DNA from: an uncultured Pelolinea sp.
GTDB lineage: Bacteria; Chloroflexota; Anaerolineae; Anaerolineales; Anaerolineaceae
NCBI GenBank assembly: GCA_937902055.1
Contig: CALGUJ010000376.1
Location: forward strand, 1-12,635
Length of the DNA: 12,635 nucleotides
Direction: 5' to 3'
Shown here: piece after piece, positions 1 through 6,702 of the stretch
Layout of the letters: every line of letters starts with the position of its first letter
How positions within the stretch are numbered: the first letter of the stretch is position 1
Translations under genes and position numbers: made by a program
The notes under the pieces: model-generated
Told to the model about the DNA's origin: nothing
Databases searched by the model: none
The model's input: only the letters and a program-made list of their open reading frames with translations

Positions 1-126
1 AATTTCATGCTTTTCAAAATTTGCGAATAATTGCGGTAAGTCGATAATGGGCGTATTTTGACGCCATAACACGCCATCCATGTCCAGAATGGCTGCTTTG
101 ATAACCTTATTTCCAAATTGAAGCAT
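1..126 (-). CDS. HAD-family phosphatase, N-terminal part (cut by window edge)
   Basis: Only the first 42 codons are present, reading leftward off the window. The translation starts MLQFGNKVIKAAILDMDGVL, and the DMDGVLW stretch is HAD motif I (DxDG). D15 would be the nucleophile that becomes aspartyl-phosphorylated and D17 the general acid/base. 'DMDGVLWR' early in the protein is most like the HAD-IIA branch (NagD or p-nitrophenylphosphatase type), whose members dephosphorylate small phosphorylated metabolites, but the substrate cannot be read from this fragment. The start is ATG at 124-126 with AGGAGA (complement of 132-137) five bases upstream. It follows clpP on the same strand after 67 bp that are almost filled by a terminator-like hairpin, so it may be an attenuated distal gene of the clpP operon. 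Confidence 0.8.
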   Translation of the reverse strand, partial: MLQFGNKVIKAAILDMDGVLWRQNTPIIDLPQLFANFEKHEI

Positions 127-131
127 TGATT

Positions 132-137
132 TCTCCT
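132..137 (-). promoter_or_regulatory. Ribosome binding site of the HAD gene
   Basis: AGGAGA on the minus strand lies five bases before the ATG. It sits almost directly against the 3' arm of the preceding hairpin, leaving no room for a separate promoter between the two. Confidence 0.7.
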
Positions 138-138
138 A

Positions 139-172
139 AAAAGCCGGATAACGATAAAGCTATCCGGCTTTT
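139..172 (-). terminator. Hairpin terminator/attenuator after clpP
   Basis: A perfect 12-bp stem (139-150 with 161-172, core GCCGGATA/TATCCGGC) closes a 10-base loop. On the minus strand the 3' arm ends in TTTTT, giving intrinsic terminator form for transcripts coming from clpP. It is only 21 bp past the clpP stop codon and touches the ribosome binding site of the next gene, so it could be partial (an attenuator) rather than a full stop. The A/T flanks would also let it work weakly in the other direction. Confidence 0.8.
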
Positions 173-193
173 ATAAAATAACTGGGACCGTGG

Positions 194-796
194 CTATTTT
201 TCCGGTACAGTTAGTACTTTGTCCACCAGGCCGTATTCCACTGCTTGGTCCGCGCTCATGTACAAATCCCGTTCGGTGTCTTTCTCGATCACATCCAGGG
301 TTTGACCGGTGCTGGCTGCCAGAATTTCATTCAAACGCGCTTTCAGGCGTAAAATCTCTTTGGCCTGGATCTCAATATCCGAAGCCTGGCCTTGTGCGCC
401 GCCGAGCGGCTGATGCATGTGGATGGTGGCGTGCGGCAGGGCATATCGATGACCCTTGGTTCCCGCTGCCAGAAGCACAGTGCCGAACGAAGCTGTTACT
501 CCAACCGCGACCGTGCTGATCTTGTTGGGGATCATGCGCATGGTGTCATAGATCGCCAATCCGGCATAGATCTGGCCGCCGGGTGAGTTAATGTACATGG
601 AAATTTCCCGATCGGCATCTTCTCGGCTGAGGTACAACAGTTGCGCGACGATCAAGTTAGCCACCTGATCATCGATCGCAGTACCGACAAAGATGATCCG
701 TTCTCTCAGCAGCAGCGAATATATATCGTAAGCTCTTTCGCCCCGGCCGGAGGTTTCAACAACCATGGGTATTACGTTGTAAAAATCATTTTTCAT
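194..796 (-). CDS. clpP: ATP-dependent Clp protease proteolytic subunit ClpP
   Basis: Serine peptidase of family S14. It forms the tetradecameric barrel that degrades proteins fed by ClpX or ClpC/ClpA AAA+ unfoldases in the cytoplasm. The 200 residues match the usual family length without a long propeptide. The triad can be placed: S103 in GVTASFG (Phe where many homologues have Met after the Ser), H128 in HMHQPLGG, and D173 in EKDTERD. The oxyanion/substrate strand INSPGG is at 70-74 and the head-domain helix at about 135-160. The ATG at 794-796 has AAGGTG (complement of 802-807) upstream. It lies 76 bp after tig on the same strand, the common tig-clpP order, but clpX does not follow; a HAD hydrolase gene does. 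Confidence 0.97.
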   Translation of the reverse strand: MKNDFYNVIPMVVETSGRGERAYDIYSLLLRERIIFVGTAIDDQVANLIVAQLLYLSREDADREISMYINSPGGQIYAGLAIYDTMRMIPNKISTVAVGVTASFGTVLLAAGTKGHRYALPHATIHMHQPLGGAQGQASDIEIQAKEILRLKARLNEILAASTGQTLDVIEKDTERDLYMSADQAVEYGLVDKVLTVPEK

Positions 797-872
797 TTAT
801 TCACCTTATCCGTGTCTTAATCGACAATCATAAGGTATATCTTACCCAATCTTTGTCAATTTTTTATTTGAA

Positions 873-2303
873 TTACGCTTCTTTTTTCGCTGCCGGTTTT
901 TTAGCCTTTGCCGGTTTGGCGGTCTTTTCTTCGCCATTCGCAACTTCAGCAGTCTGCTCCGGCGCAGGGATTTCCTCGCCGTTGGCATATGCTTTCAGAC
1001 GTTGAAGCGTTTTCAGGTTCATTAAACGCGAAGCGGCCTGCATGACCGTGACATTGGCCAACTTGCGTGTTGTGAATTGTTTTTGGAGTTTCTGAAAATC
1101 AGGAGCCGATTGCATTTGCATAAAAGAACGGGCATATTCCTGCTGTAATTCTTTCTGGTCAAGCTCGATCTTTTCAGCATGGCTGATCTCGTCAATTACC
1201 AGCGAATGCTCCAGCCGTTTTCTGGCTGCCGGTTTGATGTCTTTTTCGATGAAATCTTCCTTTTCACGTGAATTGATCTTCAAGTACGTGTCCAGATCAA
1301 GATTCTGTTTGGCCAGATTCTGTTCAAAAGTTTTCAAAACGTCGTTGACTTCATCATCCAACGCCAAAGGCGGATACTTGATGGTCGATTTTTCAACCAG
1401 CTTGTCCAACAGTTCGTCGTAATAACCGTTTTCATATTCATTTTTCTTTTCGGTTTCGAGCTGGTGCTGGATGGATTCCTTTACCATGGACAGATCGTCC
1501 AGCCCGAGCTTTTTGGCAAAATCGTCGTTCAATTCCGGTTTTACCAGATTCTTGACGCTGGTGGCTTCAACGGTGAAGTTGACTTCTTTTCCCTTCAAAT
1601 GCTGGTAAGAGGAATCCTTGGGATATTTATGTGTAAATTCTTTGCGTTCGCCTTTGGCAAGACCGATCAGGTTGTCACCAAATCCCTTGAAGGGGAATGG
1701 ATTCTCTTCCTCTTCCGCTTCTTCGCCGAGCAGAACCTGATGGGGGGTATCTTTCAGGATCTGGGCGTCTTCATCTTTTTCCGGTTTACTCAAGACTGCG
1801 TTAATTTTGCAGAATACCAGATCGCCTTTTTCGGCTTTACGATCGACGTCTTCAGGCGTGGCATAATTCAATTGCAGGTTTTTCAGCACGGCTTCCACGT
1901 CTTTTTCGGTAGTCTCAGGAAGCTTGTACGCTTTTTTAATGGCTTTGTAATCGCCCAACTCAACGGAAGGTTCCAGCGGAATGGTGATTTTGAACTTGGG
2001 AGGATTTTTTTCCAAAATCTCTTCCAGCTTCCCCGGTCCGTAGGGTTTGATCTCGGCTTCTTTGACGATTTCCGGATAGAGGTCGTTGATCATGATGTCA
2101 ATCGCGCGCTCTTCGATGAATTCTTCGCCATATAAGCGTTTTACCACATCGTAGGGAGCTTTACCCGGACGGAATCCGGCGATCTTGGCCTCCCTGGAAA
2201 TGGCGCGGGCAGCCTGGCCTTTGCTCGTATTAAACGAATCCGCATCGGTTTCGACAACCAGCTCGACCTGTTGATTTTCAATATTCTTTTTTTCGAACTT
2301 CAA
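873..2303 (-). CDS. tig: Trigger factor, ribosome-associated chaperone
   Basis: Folding chaperone that docks at the ribosomal exit tunnel and binds nascent chains; the family has peptidyl-prolyl isomerase activity. The 476 residues include an N-terminal ribosome-binding domain with the signature GFRPGKAP (43-50), an FKBP-like domain at about 150-250 (from KGDLVFCKINAVL to the HLKGKEVNFTVEA strand), and a helical substrate-binding C-terminal domain. The end is a Lys/Ala/Pro-rich tail that looks disordered. The start is TTG: AGAGGT lies 7-8 bases before it, and a stop codon is in frame a few codons upstream, so no ATG or GTG start is available in frame. An out-of-frame ATG-CCT-TGA overlaps the TTG. 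The FKBP domain carries an acidic loop (EEAEEEENPFPF). It is transcribed from the tRNA-Leu promoter and followed by clpP. Confidence 0.96.
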   Translation of the reverse strand: MKFEKKNIENQQVELVVETDADSFNTSKGQAARAISREAKIAGFRPGKAPYDVVKRLYGEEFIEERAIDIMINDLYPEIVKEAEIKPYGPGKLEEILEKNPPKFKITIPLEPSVELGDYKAIKKAYKLPETTEKDVEAVLKNLQLNYATPEDVDRKAEKGDLVFCKINAVLSKPEKDEDAQILKDTPHQVLLGEEAEEEENPFPFKGFGDNLIGLAKGERKEFTHKYPKDSSYQHLKGKEVNFTVEATSVKNLVKPELNDDFAKKLGLDDLSMVKESIQHQLETEKKNEYENGYYDELLDKLVEKSTIKYPPLALDDEVNDVLKTFEQNLAKQNLDLDTYLKINSREKEDFIEKDIKPAARKRLEHSLVIDEISHAEKIELDQKELQQEYARSFMQMQSAPDFQKLQKQFTTRKLANVTVMQAASRLMNLKTLQRLKAYANGEEIPAPEQTAEVANGEEKTAKPAKAKKPAAKKEA

Positions 2304-2328
2304 GGCATTACCTCTTTAATTGAATTTA

Positions 2329-2410
2329 TGGGGAAGGAGGGACTTGAACCCTCACACCTTGCGGTACATGATCCTAAGTCATGCCTGTCTGCCAGTTCCA
2401 GCACTTCCCC
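2329..2410 (-). tRNA. tRNA-Leu (anticodon UAG)
   Basis: Class II tRNA of 82 nt on the minus strand. The acceptor stem is GGGGAAG/CTTCCCC with discriminator A at 2329, and CCA is not encoded. The D stem is CTG/CAG. The anticodon stem CATGA/TCATG closes the loop CTTAGGA, giving anticodon TAG (reads CUN leucine codons). The long variable arm is ACC-GCAA-GGT, and the T arm is GAGGG-TTCAAGT-CCCTC. The tig TTG start lies only 25 bp downstream, so the tRNA must be cut from the 5' leader of the tig-clpP message. Confidence 0.97.
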
Positions 2411-2421
2411 AAAGCGTCCAA

Positions 2422-2450
2422 ATTATATGCTATTGAAATTCTACCGTCAA
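2422..2450 (-). promoter_or_regulatory. Sigma70-type promoter of tRNA-Leu-tig-clpP
   Basis: On the minus strand TTGACG (complement of 2445-2450) is followed after exactly 17 bases by TATAAT (complement of 2422-2427). The -10 ends 11 bases before the mature tRNA 5' end at 2410, so transcription would start a few bases before it. There is one mismatch to full consensus. No other promoter of this quality lies between here and clpP. Confidence 0.8.
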
Positions 2451-2464
2451 ATGAGAGTTTTCAT

Positions 2465-2470
2465 TATAAT
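2465..2470 (+). promoter_or_regulatory. Possible -10 box for the 137-residue protein gene
   Basis: TATAAT lies 34 bp before the ATG at 2504. The bases 17 upstream (TACCGT) are a poor -35, and TTGAAA at 2433-2438 is too far away, so only the -10 is convincing. It would fire away from the tRNA promoter, whose -35 overlaps the same region. Confidence 0.4.
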
Positions 2471-2503
2471 GATGCACCTGATTTTATTATTCACTGGAGA
2501 AAA

Positions 2504-2917
2504 ATGAGCCAAATCATATCAACTGAAACCCCCGGCAGCAAGAGAAACAGTATTTTCAAATTGATCGTCAACCTGATGCCGGCAATCCAATCCAGCGATA
2601 CGAAACCCGATGAAAGGAACGACATCGTGGCTTTCATTGTGTTATCCCTGCTTGAAGTTGAAAAATCGATCAATGCAACCCTCAAGCCCTGGGAGAAACG
2701 CGGTTATTGGTCCAAAGCCGACCAATTCAGGATGGAATGGGCATGGATTGAAGCGGTGAAATCAGCTATTATGAAAGAGGAGACAGCAAAGGGTTGGAAA
2801 GAATGGCCGCAGGCGCTGGCAGATCTTTACGTTCATTTGGCTGGAGTAAAACCCACCCGAAAGAAAATGGGAAAGTTCTGGCAGGGATCTTACGAGTTGT
2901 ACAGGAAGCAAAAATAG
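2504..2917 (+). CDS. Conserved-looking hypothetical protein, 137 residues
   Basis: I do not recognise this protein. The ATG at 2504 follows GGAGA with a short spacer; the reading frame extends upstream into the tRNA, but that part is not credible as coding. It is a soluble, mostly helical, basic protein with no signal peptide and no clear membrane segment. A hydrophobic helix (IVAFIVLSLLEVE) lies at 41-53, and the second half is rich in Trp and other aromatics: W63, W69, W79, W81, W98, W101 and W126. Motifs such as YWSKADQFRMEWAW suggest a compact helical fold, and the C-terminus is Lys/Arg rich (KPTRKKMGKFWQ), which could bind nucleic acid. It is monocistronic: divergent from tRNA-Leu and convergent with the acyl-CoA synthetase gene, with a shared terminator between. 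No function is assigned. Confidence 0.8.
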   Translation: MSQIISTETPGSKRNSIFKLIVNLMPAIQSSDTKPDERNDIVAFIVLSLLEVEKSINATLKPWEKRGYWSKADQFRMEWAWIEAVKSAIMKEETAKGWKEWPQALADLYVHLAGVKPTRKKMGKFWQGSYELYRKQK

Positions 2918-2932
2918 GCGTACTGAATATAA

Positions 2933-2963
2933 AGAAGGTCAGATTGAATTCATCTGACCTTCT
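2933..2963. terminator. Bidirectional terminator between convergent genes
   Basis: A perfect 12-bp stem (AGAAGGTCAGAT at 2933-2944 with 2952-2963) has a 7-base loop. It sits between the stop codons at 2917 (+) and 2988 (-). On the minus strand it is followed by a T-rich stretch (TTTATATT); on the plus strand the T run is poor. It probably serves mainly the leftward gene. Confidence 0.7.
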
Positions 2964-2987
2964 GGATTTGCCCAATCAATTACTGTT

Positions 2988-5099
2988 TTATTTTTTCTTC
3001 AGGATGATGCGGGCATCGGCTACTTTCAAGCCTTTGCCTTCTTCGTAGACCAGCACCGGGTTGGCGTCCGATTCGCTGATTTCATCCTTCAAGTCCATGA
3101 TCATGTTGGCATACAAACAGATCGTTTCAGCCAGCACTTCGCGATCGCGCGGTTTCTCGCCGCGCACGCCGCTTAGGATGGGCGCCGCTTTGATCTCGCT
3201 CATCATGCCCAAAGCCTGATGTTTCGAGAATGGAGCAACTTTGAAAGTAACATCCTTGAGAACTTCCACGAAGATGCCTCCCAAGCCGAACATGACTGTC
3301 GGGCCGAAGGTGGGATCATTGACGGAGCCCAAAATGACTTCGGTGCCCCAGGGGGCCATTTCCTGGATCACGATACCGTGAATATTGGCATCCGCTTTAT
3401 ACGCTTTGGCGTTCTTCATGATTTCTTTGTAAGCGTCCCGAACGCCTTGTTCGTCCTTGATGTTGACTTTAACGCCGCCGGCATCTGATTTGTGCAGAAT
3501 ATCCGGCGATACAATCTTCATGACGATCGGGTAACCGATTTCTTTTGCGAAGTTGACTGCCTCTTCTTCACTGGTCGATAATTTGATCTGGGTTACCGGT
3601 AGTCCGTAGGCTTTGAAGACTTCCTTGGCCTCAATTTCGGTCAATGAAGTACGGTTATCCTGGCGGGCTTTCGTGATGATCTCGAGCGCCTTGTTCCTGT
3701 CAGCTTTGTCGTAAACAAAAGGCTCGTTGTTGGCAGTTTCACGAATCAACTGGTATTCGCGCAGCGCAGCCATGGCATTCAAGGCCTTATCCGGTGCGGC
3801 AAAAGCCGGGATGCCATTTTCCACCAGCCAGTGCATGGCTTTTTCGGAACGTTCGCCGCCGACGAACGAAACAGTGACCGGTTTATCTGTCTTACCTGAT
3901 TTATCGACACCATCCTTGATTGCTTTGGCAATGCCCATCGGATCGGTCATGGCAGTTTCACAATACAAAACAACCAGGCCATCCACCCATTTATGCCCGT
4001 GAGAGAAATTAACGGTTTCGAAGTACCAATCATTTCCGGCCATACCGGTCAGGTCGACCGGATTCTTGGCGGAACCAAAATCGGGCATGTGTTTCTTTAA
4101 TTCCGCTTGCACGTCTTCAGGAGCAAATTTGAGCGGAATGCCGTATTTTTCCGCAGCGTCTGTGCCTAAAACGCCCACGCCGCCGCCGTTGGTGAGGATC
4201 AGGATATTTTCACCTTTCAAAGGCGGCTGCTGGGAGAGCGCCAGCGTGCGGTCGAACAGGTTATCGAGGTCTTCCGCCTGGATGATGCCGGCTTGGGTAA
4301 AAGCGGATTTGTAGATCTTGGCTGCGCCGGCCAGCGAACCCGTATGAGAAGCGGCCGCTGCCGCGCCGTGCGCTGAAACGCCTGATTTCAGGGCGACAAT
4401 CGGTTTCTTGGCTTTGCGGGAAACTTCAATAGTCCGGCGTCCATCCTTGAATCCCTCAATGTAAAGCGAGATACAGGAGGTATTTTCGTCCTGGTCCAGC
4501 CATTCAATCGTGTCGGCGAAATCAACATCGGACATGTTGCCGATGGAGATCAGTTTATCGAAACCGATTCCGCGCATGTAGGTGGCCGCATCAATACCGA
4601 TTAAAAGTGCGCCGCTTTGCGAAACCAGCGATCCCTTGCCATTGAAGGGCAGGAAGGGGGCAAAGGAACCGTTGAAATTGTCGGAATTGGAAAGCACGCC
4701 CACGATGTTTGGCCCCAGAACGCGCATTCCGTAGCCCCTGGCCTTGGCGACCAGTTCTTTTTCCAGTTCCACCTGCCCAACTTCGCTGAAGCCGGAGGTG
4801 ATGATGATCAAGCCTTTGATGCCTTTTTTGCCGCACTGATCGACGGTATCCATGACGAACTTGGCCGGGATGGTGACAATAGCGGCATCAATCGGTTCAT
4901 TGACATCCAAAACGGATTGGTAGCACTTAAACCCGAGGATTTCCTGTTCGTTCGGGTTGATGGGATAAATACCGCCTTGATAATTGCTCTCTTTGAGGTT
5001 AAGTAACACTGTATGGCCGATTTTCCCGGGCGTTGCCGAGGCGCCGATTACAGCCACTGATTTTGGTCTCAGCAAACCATTTAAATTCTCGATATCCAC
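2988..5099 (-). CDS. ADP-forming acetyl/acyl-CoA synthetase, fused alpha-beta
   Basis: Known family reaction: acyl-CoA + ADP + Pi gives acid + ATP + CoA, a cytoplasmic energy-conserving step in fermentation; it may also run towards acid activation. The 703 residues hold a CoA-binding Rossmann domain (VAVIGASATPGKIG, 16-28), a succinyl-CoA-ligase-like domain (VSQSGALL, 159-166; GNMSDVDF, 187-194) with the phosphohistidine H252 in ASHTGSLAG, a second ligase-CoA domain with GGGVGVLG (305-312), and a C-terminal ATP-grasp domain from about 482. Its SPDILHKSDAGGV motif carries H536, the relay histidine. The start chosen is GTG at 5097-5099, because AGGAGG (complement of 5107-5112) lies 7 bases upstream. 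The open frame continues 40 codons further, but without a ribosome binding site and with unlikely sequence. The acyl specificity (acetyl, propionyl, aryl) cannot be read from sequence. It is divergent from glycerate kinase. Confidence 0.92.
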   Translation of the reverse strand: MDIENLNGLLRPKSVAVIGASATPGKIGHTVLLNLKESNYQGGIYPINPNEQEILGFKCYQSVLDVNEPIDAAIVTIPAKFVMDTVDQCGKKGIKGLIIITSGFSEVGQVELEKELVAKARGYGMRVLGPNIVGVLSNSDNFNGSFAPFLPFNGKGSLVSQSGALLIGIDAATYMRGIGFDKLISIGNMSDVDFADTIEWLDQDENTSCISLYIEGFKDGRRTIEVSRKAKKPIVALKSGVSAHGAAAAASHTGSLAGAAKIYKSAFTQAGIIQAEDLDNLFDRTLALSQQPPLKGENILILTNGGGVGVLGTDAAEKYGIPLKFAPEDVQAELKKHMPDFGSAKNPVDLTGMAGNDWYFETVNFSHGHKWVDGLVVLYCETAMTDPMGIAKAIKDGVDKSGKTDKPVTVSFVGGERSEKAMHWLVENGIPAFAAPDKALNAMAALREYQLIRETANNEPFVYDKADRNKALEIITKARQDNRTSLTEIEAKEVFKAYGLPVTQIKLSTSEEEAVNFAKEIGYPIVMKIVSPDILHKSDAGGVKVNIKDEQGVRDAYKEIMKNAKAYKADANIHGIVIQEMAPWGTEVILGSVNDPTFGPTVMFGLGGIFVEVLKDVTFKVAPFSKHQALGMMSEIKAAPILSGVRGEKPRDREVLAETICLYANMIMDLKDEISESDANPVLVYEEGKGLKVADARIILKKK

Positions 5100-5106
5100 G
5101 ATGGGA

Positions 5107-5112
5107 CCTCCT
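5107..5112 (-). promoter_or_regulatory. Ribosome binding site fixing the GTG start of the acyl-CoA synthetase
   Basis: AGGAGG on the minus strand lies 7 bases before GTG at 5099. It is a full-strength Shine-Dalgarno and decides against the longer open frame that reaches 5219. Confidence 0.85.
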
Positions 5113-5196
5113 GAAGCATAAAATTTGATAGGTTTTGATAGATTCTTGAAACATCCCTGTTTCAGCGGATGAAAGATAAGATTTATCCTAGTGTAA

Positions 5197-5230
5197 AAAA
5201 TTACCTTAACATCACACAAAGGGTAATTTT
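5197..5230. repeat. 9-bp inverted repeat in a divergent promoter region
   Basis: AAAATTACC (5197-5205) and GGTAATTTT (5222-5230) are perfect complements separated by 16 bp. They sit in the 205-bp gap between the divergent starts at 5099 and 5305. Centre-to-centre spacing is 25 bp, so it could be a two-half-site operator or a hairpin. There is no T run, so it is not a terminator. Weak promoter-like boxes lie on both sides (minus strand TTGTGT-18-TACACT; plus strand TAAAAT at 5266-5271), but none is convincing. Confidence 0.5.
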
Positions 5231-5304
5231 ACTCTCATTTCATCGTGGAAATTGTGAGGAAGTTGTAAAATTGGACATCAAAACAGTTTTTCAGGAAAAA
5301 TGTC

Positions 5305-6702
5305 ATGTTCACAGAAATTTTGGATCGTAAAAACACGCCTTACGCCCGGTTGGTAAACCCGATTTTGTCTGCTGCATTGTGTGCAGTTGATCCTTATGAA
5401 TGTGTATATCGAAATATTGCGCTGCTGAACGGAGATCAATTCACCATCAGCGGTAAATTATATTCTTTGGATGAATATGACCATATCTATCTGATCGGTA
5501 CCGGGAAGGCTGTCCAGCCGATGGCCGGCGCCGTTATGGACAAATTATCCAGCCGAATTTCCGGCGGTATATTGATCGGAAAGCATGACGATGCGGCGTT
5601 TTCGATGAATATGCCTCAAGAAATTAGCTTCACTCTGGGCAGTCATCCTGTTCCCAGCCTCTCTTCCATCCAAAGTACGATCCAATTAACCGCTTTCCTG
5701 AGAAAGGTAACCCGAAAAGATCTGGTGATATGCCTGATCTCCGGCGGCGGTTCGGCATTGATGACATTGCCATACGACCCTTTAACCTTGGAGGATGTTC
5801 AAGCCACGACAAAAACGCTGCTTTTTTCTGGAGCGACGATCAATGAAGTCAATGTCGTGCGAAAACACTTGGATCAAGTCAAGGGTGGCGGATTGGCCAG
5901 AATGGCCGCTCCGGCAACTTTGATCACGATGGTGCTCTCCGATGTGATCGGGGATGATCTGGATGCCATCGCATCGGGACCAACCGTGGCGGACCACAGT
6001 ACCTATTGTGATGCAATGGACATCATAAAGAAATATGAACTCGAAAAAAGCCTACCGCAGATGGTCATCGAACATCTGCACAAGGGTGTAAAAGGACTTG
6101 TTCCCGAAACCGTCAAAGAGCATGATGCGTGCCTGGCAAAAACCTGCACGGCGATCGTGGGCAGCCTGGCGCAAGCGGCCGAAGCTGCGCTGCGCAAAGC
6201 ATCTGAGGACGGTTTTCAAACCCGGATTCTCACAGCCAGCCTGAAAGGCGAAGCGCGGGAGGTCGGAAAGCAGTTAGGCATGCAATTGCGGCAAATGGCT
6301 GCAGTCCATCTGCCTTCATCCCGGCCAATGTGCCTGATTGCCGGCGGCGAGACAACCGTAACCATAAAAGGAAGCGGGAAGGGCGGACGCAATCAGGAAT
6401 TGGCCTTGAGTGCCGCAAGAGAAATTCAAGGTGTGGAAAATTGCCTGTTTGTTTCTCTGGCAACGGATGGCGAAGATGGACCCACCGACGCGGCCGGCGG
6501 GGCGGTGGATGGGTCAACCATACAAAAAGGCATCCATGCGGGGATGGATGCCGGGGAATTTCTGGATCGCAATGACGCTTACCGATATTTAGACGCCGCC
6601 GATGCGCTGATTCGTACAGGGCCGACAGGCACGAATGTGAATGACCTGATGCTGATGTTCGTCTTCACATCCCGGATGGATCAACAGGGATGTGAGGCGT
6701 AG
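5305..6702 (+). CDS. Glycerate 2-kinase (MOFRL family)
   Basis: ATP-dependent kinase of the DUF4147/MOFRL family, which makes 2-phosphoglycerate (or phosphorylates hydroxypyruvate-derived glycerate) and so feeds glycerate into lower glycolysis. The 465 residues match the family length. The N-terminal glycerate kinase domain shows IGTGKA (64-69) with the conserved Lys K68, the nucleotide loop LISGGGSALM (144-153), NVVRKHLDQVKGGGLA (183-198) and LSDVIGDDLDAIASGPT (211-227). The C-terminal MOFRL domain shows GGET (347-350), GKGGRNQELAL (358-368), ATDGEDGPTDAAGG (386-399) and the ending GPTGTNVNDL. The ATG at 5305 has AGGA 9 bases upstream; a nearby ATG at 5300 is out of frame. Its 3' end overlaps the convergent dehydrogenase gene by 22 bp, with no terminator between. 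Classed as the bacterial class II enzyme by motif. Confidence 0.92.
   Translation: MFTEILDRKNTPYARLVNPILSAALCAVDPYECVYRNIALLNGDQFTISGKLYSLDEYDHIYLIGTGKAVQPMAGAVMDKLSSRISGGILIGKHDDAAFSMNMPQEISFTLGSHPVPSLSSIQSTIQLTAFLRKVTRKDLVICLISGGGSALMTLPYDPLTLEDVQATTKTLLFSGATINEVNVVRKHLDQVKGGGLARMAAPATLITMVLSDVIGDDLDAIASGPTVADHSTYCDAMDIIKKYELEKSLPQMVIEHLHKGVKGLVPETVKEHDACLAKTCTAIVGSLAQAAEAALRKASEDGFQTRILTASLKGEAREVGKQLGMQLRQMAAVHLPSSRPMCLIAGGETTVTIKGSGKGGRNQELALSAAREIQGVENCLFVSLATDGEDGPTDAAGGAVDGSTIQKGIHAGMDAGEFLDRNDAYRYLDAADALIRTGPTGTNVNDLMLMFVFTSRMDQQGCEA

Noticed and set aside
1464..2135. 223-codon plus-strand open frame
   Set aside because: It lies wholly antisense to tig; the Phe-rich product reflects the Lys/Glu-rich codons of trigger factor.
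2381..2503. N-terminal extension of the 137-residue protein
   Set aside because: It would begin inside the tRNA and cross the promoter region. The ATG at 2504 has GGAGA just upstream.
2271..2507. Plus-strand open frame reading GLEPSHLAVHDPKSC through the tRNA
   Set aside because: It is the antisense translation of tRNA-Leu, a well-known false protein in databases; it has no ribosome binding site.
4617..5006. 129-codon plus-strand open frame
   Set aside because: It is antisense to the CoA-binding region of the acyl-CoA synthetase, with no start signals.
5100..5219. 40-residue N-terminal extension of the acyl-CoA synthetase
   Set aside because: It has no ribosome binding site, crosses the intergenic inverted repeat, and the GTG at 5099 has a perfect Shine-Dalgarno.
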